From CAZEPT01 sp964514225 (GTDB lineage: Bacteria > Patescibacteriota > Minisyncoccia > Phycocordibacterales > UBA9973): a stretch of DNA of 19,917 bases. The DNA is taken from NCBI GenBank assembly GCA_964514225.1, contig CAZEPT010000005.1, forward strand, positions 1 through 19,917. Reading direction: 5' to 3'. This document shows, piece after piece, positions 13,918 through 19,917 of the stretch. The notes under the pieces were generated by a model that had not been told where the DNA came from, ran no database searches, and saw only the letters and a list, made by a program, of their open reading frames with translations. How positions within the stretch are numbered: position 1 is the stretch's first letter; each line of letters begins with the position of its first letter. The translations under genes were made by a program, and so were the position numbers.

Positions 13918-14819
13918 TGTTTTGCTTTGAAATACCAGTACATAATAATACCTAAGAAAACCATACTCCCTATAACTATCATAAAGTGGAAGCTACTCTT
14001 AATGTAGATCATTGACATGTTCATGCCAAAAATTCCAACAATAAGCGTGAGTGGGAGCATGATGAATGAAAGGGCAGTGAGTTTTTTGACTGTTCGGTTT
14101 GTCTTTGTATCCAAGAGAGAGTTGTTGGTCTCACGGAGATCTTTTAAGAGTTCTTTATGTCCATCGAGCATGTGTTGAACTTTGTTATATTCTCCAGTCA
14201 TTCTGCTGAGATCATACGAAAATTCTGTACCAAAAAATTCTTTAGCAGCGAGTTGAAATGATCGAAGCGTTTCTTCATGAAATCGAAGTGATTGAGTATA
14301 GTCGATGATGACTCGATTGAGATTTGAAATTGAAATGACCATCTTTTCTTCATGTCCGGCAAAGATGTTTTTTTCAATTTCTTTGAGCCAAGAGTTCATG
14401 TCAAAGAGTGACCTGATGACACTGAAGTAGAGTTCCTTGGTCATAAAATGAAGGATGTAACCTGCATGAGGTATCTCTTTACCTTTTTCAAGTTTTGATC
14501 CCACATTGAACTGTTTTGAGAATACAGTGAGCGCTTCTACTGGCTCATAGTGGACAGTGATGACGAAATTTTTTCCAACAACGAAATCAACTTCCTGATC
14601 GAGTGTGTGAGAGACGGTCGGATTTTGAGTAGGGAAATGCATGATCATAAAAATGAGATTGTCGTACGTCTCCACTTTTCCACGAGCACTTTCTCGAAGG
14701 AGTTCATCACAAACTACTTGAGGAATTTGGTAATCTTCTCGTAATCTGTCAATTTCTTCTTTTGAAGGTTTTTGGACGTCGATCCAAGCGAGTTTTTTGT
14801 ATGTATATTTTGAAATCAT
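13908..14819 (-). CDS. corA: CorA-family divalent metal ion (Mg/Co) channel
   Basis: This 303-residue protein is a CorA-type inner-membrane magnesium channel subunit; the family forms pentamers. The long N-terminal cytoplasmic domain (1 to about 245) has the alpha/beta and stalk-helix layout of the family. Two C-terminal membrane helices follow, near 247-266 and 277-296. The signature GMN is at 265-267 (GIFGMNMS). The short loop after GMN reads SMIYIKSSFHF rather than the usual acidic MPE-type sequence, so ion preference may differ. The protein ends with a basic tail KAKQWF. It heads a minus-strand unit with cysS, and its stop overlaps the cysS start. Its promoter is a TGn-extended -10 six bases before the ATG. 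Confidence 0.93.
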   Translation of the reverse strand: MISKYTYKKLAWIDVQKPSKEEIDRLREDYQIPQVVCDELLRESARGKVETYDNLIFMIMHFPTQNPTVSHTLDQEVDFVVGKNFVITVHYEPVEALTVFSKQFNVGSKLEKGKEIPHAGYILHFMTKELYFSVIRSLFDMNSWLKEIEKNIFAGHEEKMVISISNLNRVIIDYTQSLRFHEETLRSFQLAAKEFFGTEFSYDLSRMTGEYNKVQHMLDGHKELLKDLRETNNSLLDTKTNRTVKKLTALSFIMLPLTLIVGIFGMNMSMIYIKSSFHFMIVIGSMVFLGIIMYWYFKAKQWF

Positions 14820-14825
14820 ATATCT

Positions 14826-14834
14826 ACTATATCA
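14826..14834 (-). promoter_or_regulatory. Extended -10 promoter of corA-cysS, leaderless
   Basis: On the minus strand TGATATAGT is followed by AGATAT and the ATG at 14819, again a 6-nt gap. No -35 match is visible. Confidence 0.65.
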
Positions 14835-14843
14835 TAAGCATAT

Positions 14844-14853
14844 AGGAGGTGAT
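14844..14853 (+). promoter_or_regulatory. Perfect extended Shine-Dalgarno-like sequence
   Basis: AGGAGGTGAT is the full complement of the conserved 16S rRNA 3' end. It is the only strong match I see in the window. It precedes no annotated gene on the plus strand. Possible downstream starts are a TTG at 14856 (16 codons) and a GTG at 14875 (24 codons). It could be coincidence. Confidence 0.25.
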
Positions 14854-14874
14854 AGTTGAGGTACTCAAAAAATT

Positions 14875-14949
14875 GTGATTTACGTGAGGTGTTGTGCTCA
14901 AGGTGATGATTTACCTGAATTAGTTGACTTTTTAAGGGAAAAAGAGTAA
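14875..14949 (+). CDS. Possible 24-residue small ORF upstream of rplU
   Basis: From a GTG at 14875 the frame reads a coherent peptide with two cysteines and a charged helical tail (CCAQGDDLPELVDFLREKE), ending in TAA 10 nt before the L21 start. It overlaps the predicted rplU -35 and -10 boxes. It could be a tiny protein, a remnant of a lost gene or chance. There is no promoter of its own and the nearest Shine-Dalgarno-like sequence is 21 nt upstream. Confidence 0.2.
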   Translation: MIYVRCCAQGDDLPELVDFLREKE

Positions 14950-14952
14950 TAT
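14924..14952 (+). promoter_or_regulatory. Promoter of rplU, leaderless
   Basis: TTGACT (14924-14929), a 17-base spacer and TAATAT (14947-14952) form a good sigma-70-type promoter. The -10 ends 7 nt before the ATG. The G-run directly before the ATG is only 1 nt away and too close to act as a ribosome-binding site. Confidence 0.7.
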
Positions 14953-14959
14953 AGGGGGT

Positions 14960-15277
14960 ATGGAATTTGCAATTATAAAAACTGGCGGAAAACAGTACAA
15001 AGTGTCAAAAGATACTATTTTTCGGACTGAAAAAATGAAAGGCGACTATAAGAAAGGCGATGAAGTTATTTTTGATAAAGTACTTCTCGTTGATAACGGA
15101 GCAGAAACTTCAATTGGAACTCCTTACCTCGATGGAGCGAAAGTACATGCAACAATCGAGAAAGTTGGCCGAGCAGCAAAAGTCATTGTTTTGAAATATA
15201 AAGCAAAGAGTAACTATAGAAAGAAAAACGGACATCGGCAGCCATACTTTGAATTTAAAGTAAACAAAATAGCGTAA
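14960..15277 (+). CDS. rplU: Ribosomal protein bL21
   Basis: This 105-residue protein is bL21 of the large ribosomal subunit, which binds 23S rRNA. It opens with the family's FAIIKTGGKQYKV and carries the basic signature YKAKSNYRKKNGHRQPYFE near the C-terminus. Length is normal. In most bacteria rplU is followed by rpmA (bL27) and often obgE. Here a terminator and a convergent gene follow directly, so bL27 must be elsewhere if present. The promoter places the RNA start at or close to the ATG, so the transcript is probably leaderless. Confidence 0.97.
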   Translation: MEFAIIKTGGKQYKVSKDTIFRTEKMKGDYKKGDEVIFDKVLLVDNGAETSIGTPYLDGAKVHATIEKVGRAAKVIVLKYKAKSNYRKKNGHRQPYFEFKVNKIA

Positions 15278-15292
15278 TATCTTAAACGCTCA

Positions 15293-15323
15293 CAAAAAAC
15301 TCCACAGCTTGTGGAGTTTTTTG
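15293..15323. terminator. Bidirectional intrinsic terminator
   Basis: A 14-bp perfect stem pairs CAAAAAACTCCACA (15293-15306) with TGTGGAGTTTTTTG (15310-15323). The A- and T-runs on both sides allow use by rplU and by the convergent dnaB-recR unit. It ends next to the recR stop codon (15324-15326). Confidence 0.92.
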
Positions 15324-15929
15324 TTATGATCTATTTTTTAATGCAAAGGCAATCGTGTCAGAATCGGCGTACTCAGGGTCAGATCCTGTAGCAAATCCTC
15401 GCCCAAGACTTTTGATTGCAATAGTGGGGAATTGTTTAGTAATTTCTTGGCGGACATATGAGTCAGTAAATGTTCCGTTCGGTGTGGTCGGGAAGGCTAA
15501 GATTATTTCATCTACTATTCCTCCTTTTTCTATTTTTTGAAGGAGTTTGTTAAGTCGTGTCAGGCGAAGTTCATCTTTTGAAACAAGCGATATCAACTTA
15601 CCTAATACAAAATATTTTCCGACGAATAAGTGTGTTCGTTCAAAGCTTTCAATATCTTGTTCTTTCTCAACAACTAAGAGCATCGAGTTCGTTCGCTCGC
15701 TCGACTCACAGATAGAACATACATCTTCTTGCCCAAAGTGGTATCTCATGCATGACGGACACTCTTTAGACATCTGTTTTGTGTTAATCAGTGTTCCTGT
15801 GAAGTCTTCTATGAAGCCTCTGTTTTTCGATAAAAGAAAGAGTGCAAAGCGACGTGCTTGGCGAGCTCCTACCCCTGGAAATTCTTCAAAGAAGGTGATT
15901 AATTTTTGAAATTCAGAATTTTTTTCCAT
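15324..15929 (-). CDS. recR: Recombination mediator RecR
   Basis: RecR acts with RecO (and RecF) to load RecA on gapped DNA during recombinational repair. The 201-residue protein has the family order: a helix-hairpin-helix (FPGVGARQARRFALFLL, 17-33), a four-cysteine zinc finger (C57, C60, C71, C74, as CPSC and CSIC), then a Toprim domain starting MLLVVEKEQDIESFERT (83-99) and ending with GRGFATGSDPEYADSDTIAFAL. The usual ATNPTVEG segment is AFPTTPNG. The gene starts 5 nt after the dnaB stop, so it is the second gene of a dnaB-recR unit. The nearest GGAG is 13 nt upstream of the ATG, too far for a standard ribosome-binding site. recR is more often next to dnaX, which is not seen here. Confidence 0.96.
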   Translation of the reverse strand: MEKNSEFQKLITFFEEFPGVGARQARRFALFLLSKNRGFIEDFTGTLINTKQMSKECPSCMRYHFGQEDVCSICESSERTNSMLLVVEKEQDIESFERTHLFVGKYFVLGKLISLVSKDELRLTRLNKLLQKIEKGGIVDEIILAFPTTPNGTFTDSYVRQEITKQFPTIAIKSLGRGFATGSDPEYADSDTIAFALKNRS

Positions 15930-15934
15930 AGTGT

Positions 15935-17326
15935 TTAAAATACTCCAGCAAATGGATCTTGTGTAGATGAACTTGCTCCATTTGAGTAAGACTGTCCTTT
16001 TTGCTGATCAATTTCAAGGAATGTAGTCATTTTTTCATCAAAGAAGAGGTCAACTTTTCCAACTGGTCCGTTTCGATGCTTTTCGATTAAGATCTCTGCA
16101 ATATTAGTCTTTTCAGATTCATCTTTTCCTTTATCTTCTCGGTGGATAAACATCACAACGTCAGCATCCTGCTCAATAGATCCTGAGTCACGAAGGTCAG
16201 AGAGACGGGGTCGTCCACCACGGTGTTCAACATTACGAGAAAGCTGAGAGAGGGCAATGACGGGGACATTTAAATCACGGGCGAGGTTCTTCAGTGAGCG
16301 TGAAATTTCAGTTACTTGGTTGACCATTGAGTCATGGTTTTTACTCGTTGCCATAAGTTGGAGGTAGTCGACAATAACGAGCCCAAGTCCATGCTCAATT
16401 TTAAGTTTTCGGGCGAATGATTTCATCTTGGTAATGGTATTTGATGATTGGTCGTCGATAAATATTGGTGCACGAGAGAGTCTATCGAGACCATCTCTTA
16501 CGCGACTAAAATCACTTTCAGCTGAGAGCTGTCCAGTTCTCATATTCCATGCACTGACTCTGGACTCAGCGGCAAGCATGCGATCAACGAGCTGACCGCT
16601 ACTCATTTCAAGGGAGAAGATACCGACTGGGATATTGTGGTTGGTTGCAACCAAGCGTGCGATATCGAGGGCCAAGGTTGTCTTACCCATAGATGGTCGT
16701 GCCGCTAAAATAATCAAGTCTTGATTTTGAAAACCTGCCAAAATAGTATCGAGGCTTTTGAATCCTGTTGGGACACCACGGAGCTCTCCTTTTTTGTCAT
16801 GAAGTTTTTCGATACGCTCCCACGCTTCATCCAACGTATCTTTAAGGGCAATAAACTTCTGTCCTTTAGTGTTTGAGGTTACTTGGAAAATTTCTTTTTC
16901 AGCATGGTCAAGAATTTCATCAACTGACTGATCAACAGGTGAGTATGCATCTTTAACGATGTTATGAGATGCATTAATGAGTCTTCGAAGTGTGTACTTT
17001 TCGTAGATAGATTGGGCGTAGTAACGAGCATTGGTTGTGGTTGGAACTGAAGAAACTAAATCAGCCAAATAACTTCTTCCTCCCACTTGATCGAGCTTAT
17101 GAACTTTTTCGAGTTTTGTGGTGAGTGTGACGACATCAATCGGGTCGCCTGTTTTATGGAGATCCACCATGGTTGCATAGATAACTTTATGCTTGTCGGC
17201 ATAAAAGACATCAGAGGTGAGTAAATCTTCAATTTCATAAAGTGCCTCAGGACGAAGCATAATAGAAGCTAAGACCGCCTTTTCAGAGTCTAAGTCTTGA
17301 GGTGGGAGATTTAATTCTTGTGACAT
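15935..17326 (-). CDS. dnaB: Replicative DNA helicase DnaB
   Basis: This 463-residue protein is the ring-shaped helicase that unwinds DNA at the replication fork. The N-terminal primase-interacting domain starts LPPQDLDSEKAVLASIML (7-24). The RecA-like ATPase domain has Walker A ARPSMGKT (209-216), Walker B LVIVDYLQL with D320, motif ALSQLSRNVEHR (358-369), and the basic EKHRNGPVG segment (415-423). Length is normal and no intein is present. The Ser/Gly-rich tail (SYSNGASSSTQDPFAGVF) is probably flexible. The gene heads a unit with recR and diverges from trpS across 97 nt, with an extended -10 box six bases before its ATG. Confidence 0.97.
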   Translation of the reverse strand: MSQELNLPPQDLDSEKAVLASIMLRPEALYEIEDLLTSDVFYADKHKVIYATMVDLHKTGDPIDVVTLTTKLEKVHKLDQVGGRSYLADLVSSVPTTTNARYYAQSIYEKYTLRRLINASHNIVKDAYSPVDQSVDEILDHAEKEIFQVTSNTKGQKFIALKDTLDEAWERIEKLHDKKGELRGVPTGFKSLDTILAGFQNQDLIILAARPSMGKTTLALDIARLVATNHNIPVGIFSLEMSSGQLVDRMLAAESRVSAWNMRTGQLSAESDFSRVRDGLDRLSRAPIFIDDQSSNTITKMKSFARKLKIEHGLGLVIVDYLQLMATSKNHDSMVNQVTEISRSLKNLARDLNVPVIALSQLSRNVEHRGGRPRLSDLRDSGSIEQDADVVMFIHREDKGKDESEKTNIAEILIEKHRNGPVGKVDLFFDEKMTTFLEIDQQKGQSYSNGASSSTQDPFAGVF

Positions 17327-17332
17327 AGGGCA

Positions 17333-17341
17333 AGTATAGCA
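17333..17341 (-). promoter_or_regulatory. Extended -10 promoter of dnaB-recR, leaderless
   Basis: On the minus strand TGCTATACT is followed by TGCCCT and the ATG at 17326, a 6-nt gap. No convincing -35 is present. Confidence 0.65.
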
Positions 17342-17406
17342 CAGGAGTTTTTGAGGTATATTTCAGGTGGGGATTAAAACGGGGATAGTATGGGAATAGT
17401 CATATG

Positions 17407-17415
17407 TGGTATACT
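17407..17415 (+). promoter_or_regulatory. Extended -10 promoter of trpS, leaderless
   Basis: TGGTATACT ends 8 nt before the ATG at 17424. The in-frame GTG at 17406 would lie upstream of or inside this box, which argues for the ATG as the real start. Confidence 0.65.
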
Positions 17416-17423
17416 GGCACCAT

Positions 17424-18443
17424 ATGAGTACCAAAAAAATGGTAGTACTGACAGGGGATAGGCCGACAGGGAAATTGCACCTCGGGCATTTAGTCGGTTC
17501 AATTCAAAACAGATTGAAACTCCAAGATGAGGCTGATGAGGCGTTTTATATGGTCGCTGATGTACAGGCATTTACTGATAACGCTGATAATCCAGAAAAA
17601 GTTCGCGACAACGTCAGGGAAGTGGTTCTCGATAATTTAGCGTGTGGTATTGATCCAAAAAAGACTCACATCTTTATTCAATCAATGATTCCACAAATAG
17701 CAGAGTTGACGATCTTTTTCTTGAATCTCGTGACTGTTGCGCGACTTAAGCGTAATCCAACAGTTAAAGATGAAATGAAACAAAAAGGTTATGGAGATAC
17801 AGTTCCAGCTGGATTTTTAATGTACCCAGTCTCTCAAGCAGCTGATATTTTATTCGCTCATGCGACGATGATTCCAGTCGGTACGGACCAGCTTCCGATG
17901 ATTGAACAGACTAATGAAATAGCTGATACGTTTAATCGATTTTATGGACAAACTTTTTCTCATGTTAAAGCGATTACAAGTGATACAGCAAGATTACCGG
18001 GACTCGATGGAAAAGCTAAGATGTCGAAGTCACTGGGTAATGCGATTTATCTCTCAGATGACAGAGATACTCTCTCTAAGAAAGTCATGCAGATGTATAC
18101 AGATCCAAACCATATTCATGTAGAAGATCCAGGTGAAGTGAAGGGAAATGTTGTTTTTCAATATTTAGATATTTTTGATCCAAATAAAGGGGAAGTCGAA
18201 GAGCTCAAAAAACAGTACAAAAAAGGTGGACTCGGTGATGTTCTGATTAAAAAAAGATTGATCGAAGTATTAGACGCACTTCTCACACCCCTCCGAGAAA
18301 AAAGAAAATATTTTGAAAAAAATCCAGAGCTGGTGAATAAAATTATAGAAGATGGGGTAGAACAAGTAAGAATTATTGCTGAGGCATCTATGGAAGATAT
18401 TAGAAAAAAAATGAAGATCGATTATTTCGGTCAGGTAAAATAG
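17424..18443 (+). CDS. trpS: Tryptophanyl-tRNA synthetase
   Basis: TrpRS charges tRNA-Trp in the cytoplasm. It is a class I synthetase. This 339-residue protein has the HIGH motif as HLGH (19-22) in TGDRPTGKLHLGHLVGS and a perfect KMSKS at 199-203 (GLDGKAKMSKSLGNAIYL). The segment FLMYPVSQAADILFAH and PVGTDQLPMIE are typical of TrpRS and separate it from TyrRS. Length matches the family. The ATG at 17424 was chosen over a GTG at 17406 because of the promoter position and the family N-terminus. The stop is TAG. The downstream membrane-protein gene starts 1 nt later, so both belong to one unit. Confidence 0.96.
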   Translation: MSTKKMVVLTGDRPTGKLHLGHLVGSIQNRLKLQDEADEAFYMVADVQAFTDNADNPEKVRDNVREVVLDNLACGIDPKKTHIFIQSMIPQIAELTIFFLNLVTVARLKRNPTVKDEMKQKGYGDTVPAGFLMYPVSQAADILFAHATMIPVGTDQLPMIEQTNEIADTFNRFYGQTFSHVKAITSDTARLPGLDGKAKMSKSLGNAIYLSDDRDTLSKKVMQMYTDPNHIHVEDPGEVKGNVVFQYLDIFDPNKGEVEELKKQYKKGGLGDVLIKKRLIEVLDALLTPLREKRKYFEKNPELVNKIIEDGVEQVRIIAEASMEDIRKKMKIDYFGQVK

Positions 18444-18444
18444 T

Positions 18445-18789
18445 ATGAAAGGATTTTTCGAAATTTGTATAGTTATTTTTCTCGTTGTCTGTTTTTTTAT
18501 CTATCAAGTGTATGCAGAAGTATGGTTTTGGATAGTATTAGGTATCGTTATTTTAGTTTCAGTGTCTGAGTTGGTGAGGCATTATGTCTTCCAATTACTG
18601 GCTGTAGTCTTCGGGGCCCTGTATTTATCATCAAACATGTTTTTAACTTATCTCACTAAACAAATTGAACCATTCAAGCATGAAGATAGAGTTGTGTATG
18701 CAATCTTTCGAATACTATTTTTTCCAATCCAAGTTATTGTAACGATCTTCTCGATACCATATGAATGGGTACTTAGTAGAGCTCATTAG
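18445..18789 (+). CDS. Small integral membrane protein, unknown
   Basis: I do not recognise this 114-residue protein. It is very hydrophobic, with probable membrane segments at about 4-22 (FFEICIVIFLVVCFFIYQV), 27-44 (FWIVLGIVILVSVSELV), 48-70 and 87-105. The loop TKQIEPFKHEDR near 71-82 is charged. There is no cleavable signal peptide and no transporter motif. The ATG lies 1 nt after the trpS stop, so it is almost certainly co-transcribed with trpS. No Shine-Dalgarno sequence is seen, which points to coupled translation. No clear functional link to tryptophan charging can be read. The stop is TAG. It has no strong terminator of its own; the hairpin at 18869 is better oriented for the convergent gltX. 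Confidence 0.7.
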   Translation: MKGFFEICIVIFLVVCFFIYQVYAEVWFWIVLGIVILVSVSELVRHYVFQLLAVVFGALYLSSNMFLTYLTKQIEPFKHEDRVVYAIFRILFFPIQVIVTIFSIPYEWVLSRAH

Positions 18790-18868
18790 GGGGGGTCTAT
18801 CTTATAAAGTATACTAATGTCGCACAACATAGATTTTACGACATATAATCAATTAAATACGCCTTATA

Positions 18869-18898
18869 ACAAAAACCCGGCAAAACCGGGCTTTGTTA
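18869..18898 (-). terminator. Intrinsic terminator of gltX
   Basis: CCCGG (18876-18880) pairs with CCGGG (18886-18890) around CAAAA, with an outer AACAAA/TTTGTT stem after a small internal loop. Read on the minus strand, the GC stem is followed by TTTTTG, so it best ends gltX transcription. The plus-strand tail is weaker but may also stop the trpS unit. Confidence 0.8.
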
Positions 18899-18906
18899 TT
18901 TCTTCT

Positions 18907-19917
18907 CTAAACTAGTGTATCTATAATCGTATCTAAACGAAGGATGCTCGTTTCTTTACCTAATATGTATAACAGCATGAATGGATCAGGACTCCTATCT
19001 TTTCCTGATAAAGAGTACCGGAGTGGCCATAAGACGTCTCCCCGCCCGTGAGTTTCTGTAAGGGGCCAAATTGCGTTTTTAAGGGCCTCATATGTCCAAT
19101 CTGACTCACTGACCGTGGTCAAGACTACTTGTACTTCCTCGAGGTATTTCTTGGTTGATTCAAGTGGAGTTTCTTTCCAGTTTATTTTTGCCTTATCTTT
19201 GATCTCAAGAGTCGGCGCAAAGTAGTAATCAAGTTCACCATCTGTTATGAGATTTTGAATATCTGACCACTTACTGATATGTTCGATAATAATCGGTACG
19301 AGCCGTTTGAGGCGTTCTTCGTCATACCCATGATATAAAGCGAGGAATGAGGTGAGTTCATTTTTAATCGCTTCATGTTGATCATAGAGAGAAAGTTTTT
19401 TGATGTGTTCTTTATTGAACCAATCTAATTTTTCTTCGTTGGCTTGTCCGCCAGCTTTATGGATTTTTGAGAGTTCAAATAATGACACAAATTCCCCGGG
19501 TGTAAATACCTCCTGATCAGTGCCTGGATTCCATCCGATAAGGGCTAAGAAGTTGAGCATGGCAGTACTCAAGTATCCTTCTTTTCTATATTCAAGGAGA
19601 TCTTTTGCCCCATCTCGCTTCCCCAATTTCTTTTTACCATCATCCGCCATTATTGGTGGAAGTGTGACAAATACTGGTGGAGTTATTTGAAGTGCTTCAT
19701 AGAGCGCAATATACTTTGGAGTTGAAGAGATAAATTCTTGGCCGCGCATCACATGAGTTACTTTCATTTCTAGATCGTCGATAATGTGAGCGAAGTTGTA
19801 TGTTGGATAACCGTCGCTTTTGATCAAGATAAAATCATCGAGTGCTTCCGCTCCGGCACTCAAATCCCCTCTCACCACATCAAACCATTTCTTCTCTTCA
19901 ATTTTTTCTACTTTCAA
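18907..19917 (-). CDS. gltX: Glutamyl-tRNA synthetase, C-terminal part (5' end outside window)
   Basis: GluRS (or its non-discriminating form) charges tRNA-Glu and possibly tRNA-Gln. The visible 336 residues correspond to the part after roughly residue 150. The frame is open to the window edge, where the first codon is TTG read as an internal leucine, so the N-terminal HIGH motif lies outside. The catalytic domain is seen in IKSDGYPTYNFAHIIDDLEM and THVMRGQEFISSTPKY. The KMSKS loop is KKKLGKRDGAKDLLEY, with glycine in place of the usual serine. The C-terminal anticodon-binding helices follow, with RGDVLWPLRYSLSGKDRSPDPF typical of GluRS. Whether it charges only tRNA-Glu cannot be told. The TAG stop is followed by a strong minus-strand terminator. 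Confidence 0.95.
   Translation of the reverse strand: MKVEKIEEKKWFDVVRGDLSAGAEALDDFILIKSDGYPTYNFAHIIDDLEMKVTHVMRGQEFISSTPKYIALYEALQITPPVFVTLPPIMADDGKKKLGKRDGAKDLLEYRKEGYLSTAMLNFLALIGWNPGTDQEVFTPGEFVSLFELSKIHKAGGQANEEKLDWFNKEHIKKLSLYDQHEAIKNELTSFLALYHGYDEERLKRLVPIIIEHISKWSDIQNLITDGELDYYFAPTLEIKDKAKINWKETPLESTKKYLEEVQVVLTTVSESDWTYEALKNAIWPLTETHGRGDVLWPLRYSLSGKDRSPDPFMLLYILGKETSILRLDTIIDTLV

Noticed and set aside
15547..15909. 120-codon open frame antisense to recR
   Set aside because: It is the complement of a clearly recognised gene with zinc-finger and Toprim motifs and has no support of its own.
17406..17423. GTG start for trpS
   Set aside because: It lies upstream of or overlaps the extended -10 box. 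The six extra residues do not match the family start.
18817..18915. Short plus-strand ORF of 32 codons after the membrane-protein gene
   Set aside because: It runs through the gltX terminator and into the gltX stop. A TATACT lies only 1 nt before its ATG, and its sequence is low in information.
1..19917. tRNA, rRNA, CRISPR array, insertion sequence or prophage genes
   Set aside because: I looked for T-loop motifs, regular spaced repeats, transposase or integrase motifs and phage structural genes by eye and found none; a tRNAscan or covariance search was not possible here.
1..19917. TGA recoded as glycine (Gracilibacteria/Absconditabacteria code)
   Set aside because: All conserved proteins are full length without in-frame TGA, so there is no sign of sense TGA; only its absence as a stop is notable.

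Overview
This AT-rich window most likely comes from the chromosome of a Candidate Phyla Radiation (Patescibacteria) bacterium, probably a Parcubacteria-type lineage. That is inferred from gene content and style, not from a marker search: a transketolase split into two genes, a lone class II aldolase and PfkB-type kinase, a zinc-free type B L31, a CTC-type L25, a short RF1, GluRS with a KLGKR loop, exported peptidoglycan-binding or lytic proteins, several small unrecognised proteins, and an almost complete lack of Shine-Dalgarno sequences. I see no tRNA, rRNA, CRISPR array, insertion sequence or prophage. No undescribed multi-gene system such as a defence island or biosynthetic cluster stood out. 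The unexplained signals are in non-coding and initiation architecture.

Layout. 1-1658: both halves of transketolase, the first cut by the window edge, ending at a bidirectional terminator. 1681-3322 (minus): PfkB-family sugar or nucleoside kinase followed by a coiled-coil protein of unknown function. 3361-3890: a short transcript with a promoter, a small basic protein, a structured tail and a terminator. 3916-6464: class II fructose-bisphosphate aldolase coupled to an FAD-linked oxidase. Together with transketolase this is the carbon-metabolism part. 6519-7030: a small unknown gene with an unusually long leader. 7030-7375: a non-coding, duplicated and strongly palindromic region. 7376-7999: L25. 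8115-9485: an exported coiled-coil plus lytic transglycosylase protein. 9527-10858: L31 type B and RF1. 10955-11758: an exported cysteine-rich peptidoglycan-binding protein. 11856-12506: an unknown basic protein. 12562-14819 (minus): corA-cysS. 14960-15277: L21. 15324-17326 (minus): dnaB-recR. 17424-18789: trpS and a small membrane protein. 18907-19917 (minus): the C-terminal part of gltX.

Two patterns span the whole window. First, most transcription-unit heads have a TGnTATAxT or TATAAT-like -10 box ending six to eight bases before an ATG, which predicts leaderless mRNAs. Second, all 22 visible stop codons are TAA (17) or TAG (5) and none is TGA. Nearly every transcription unit ends in a strong hairpin terminator, several of them shared by convergent genes and overlapping the stop codon of the opposite gene.
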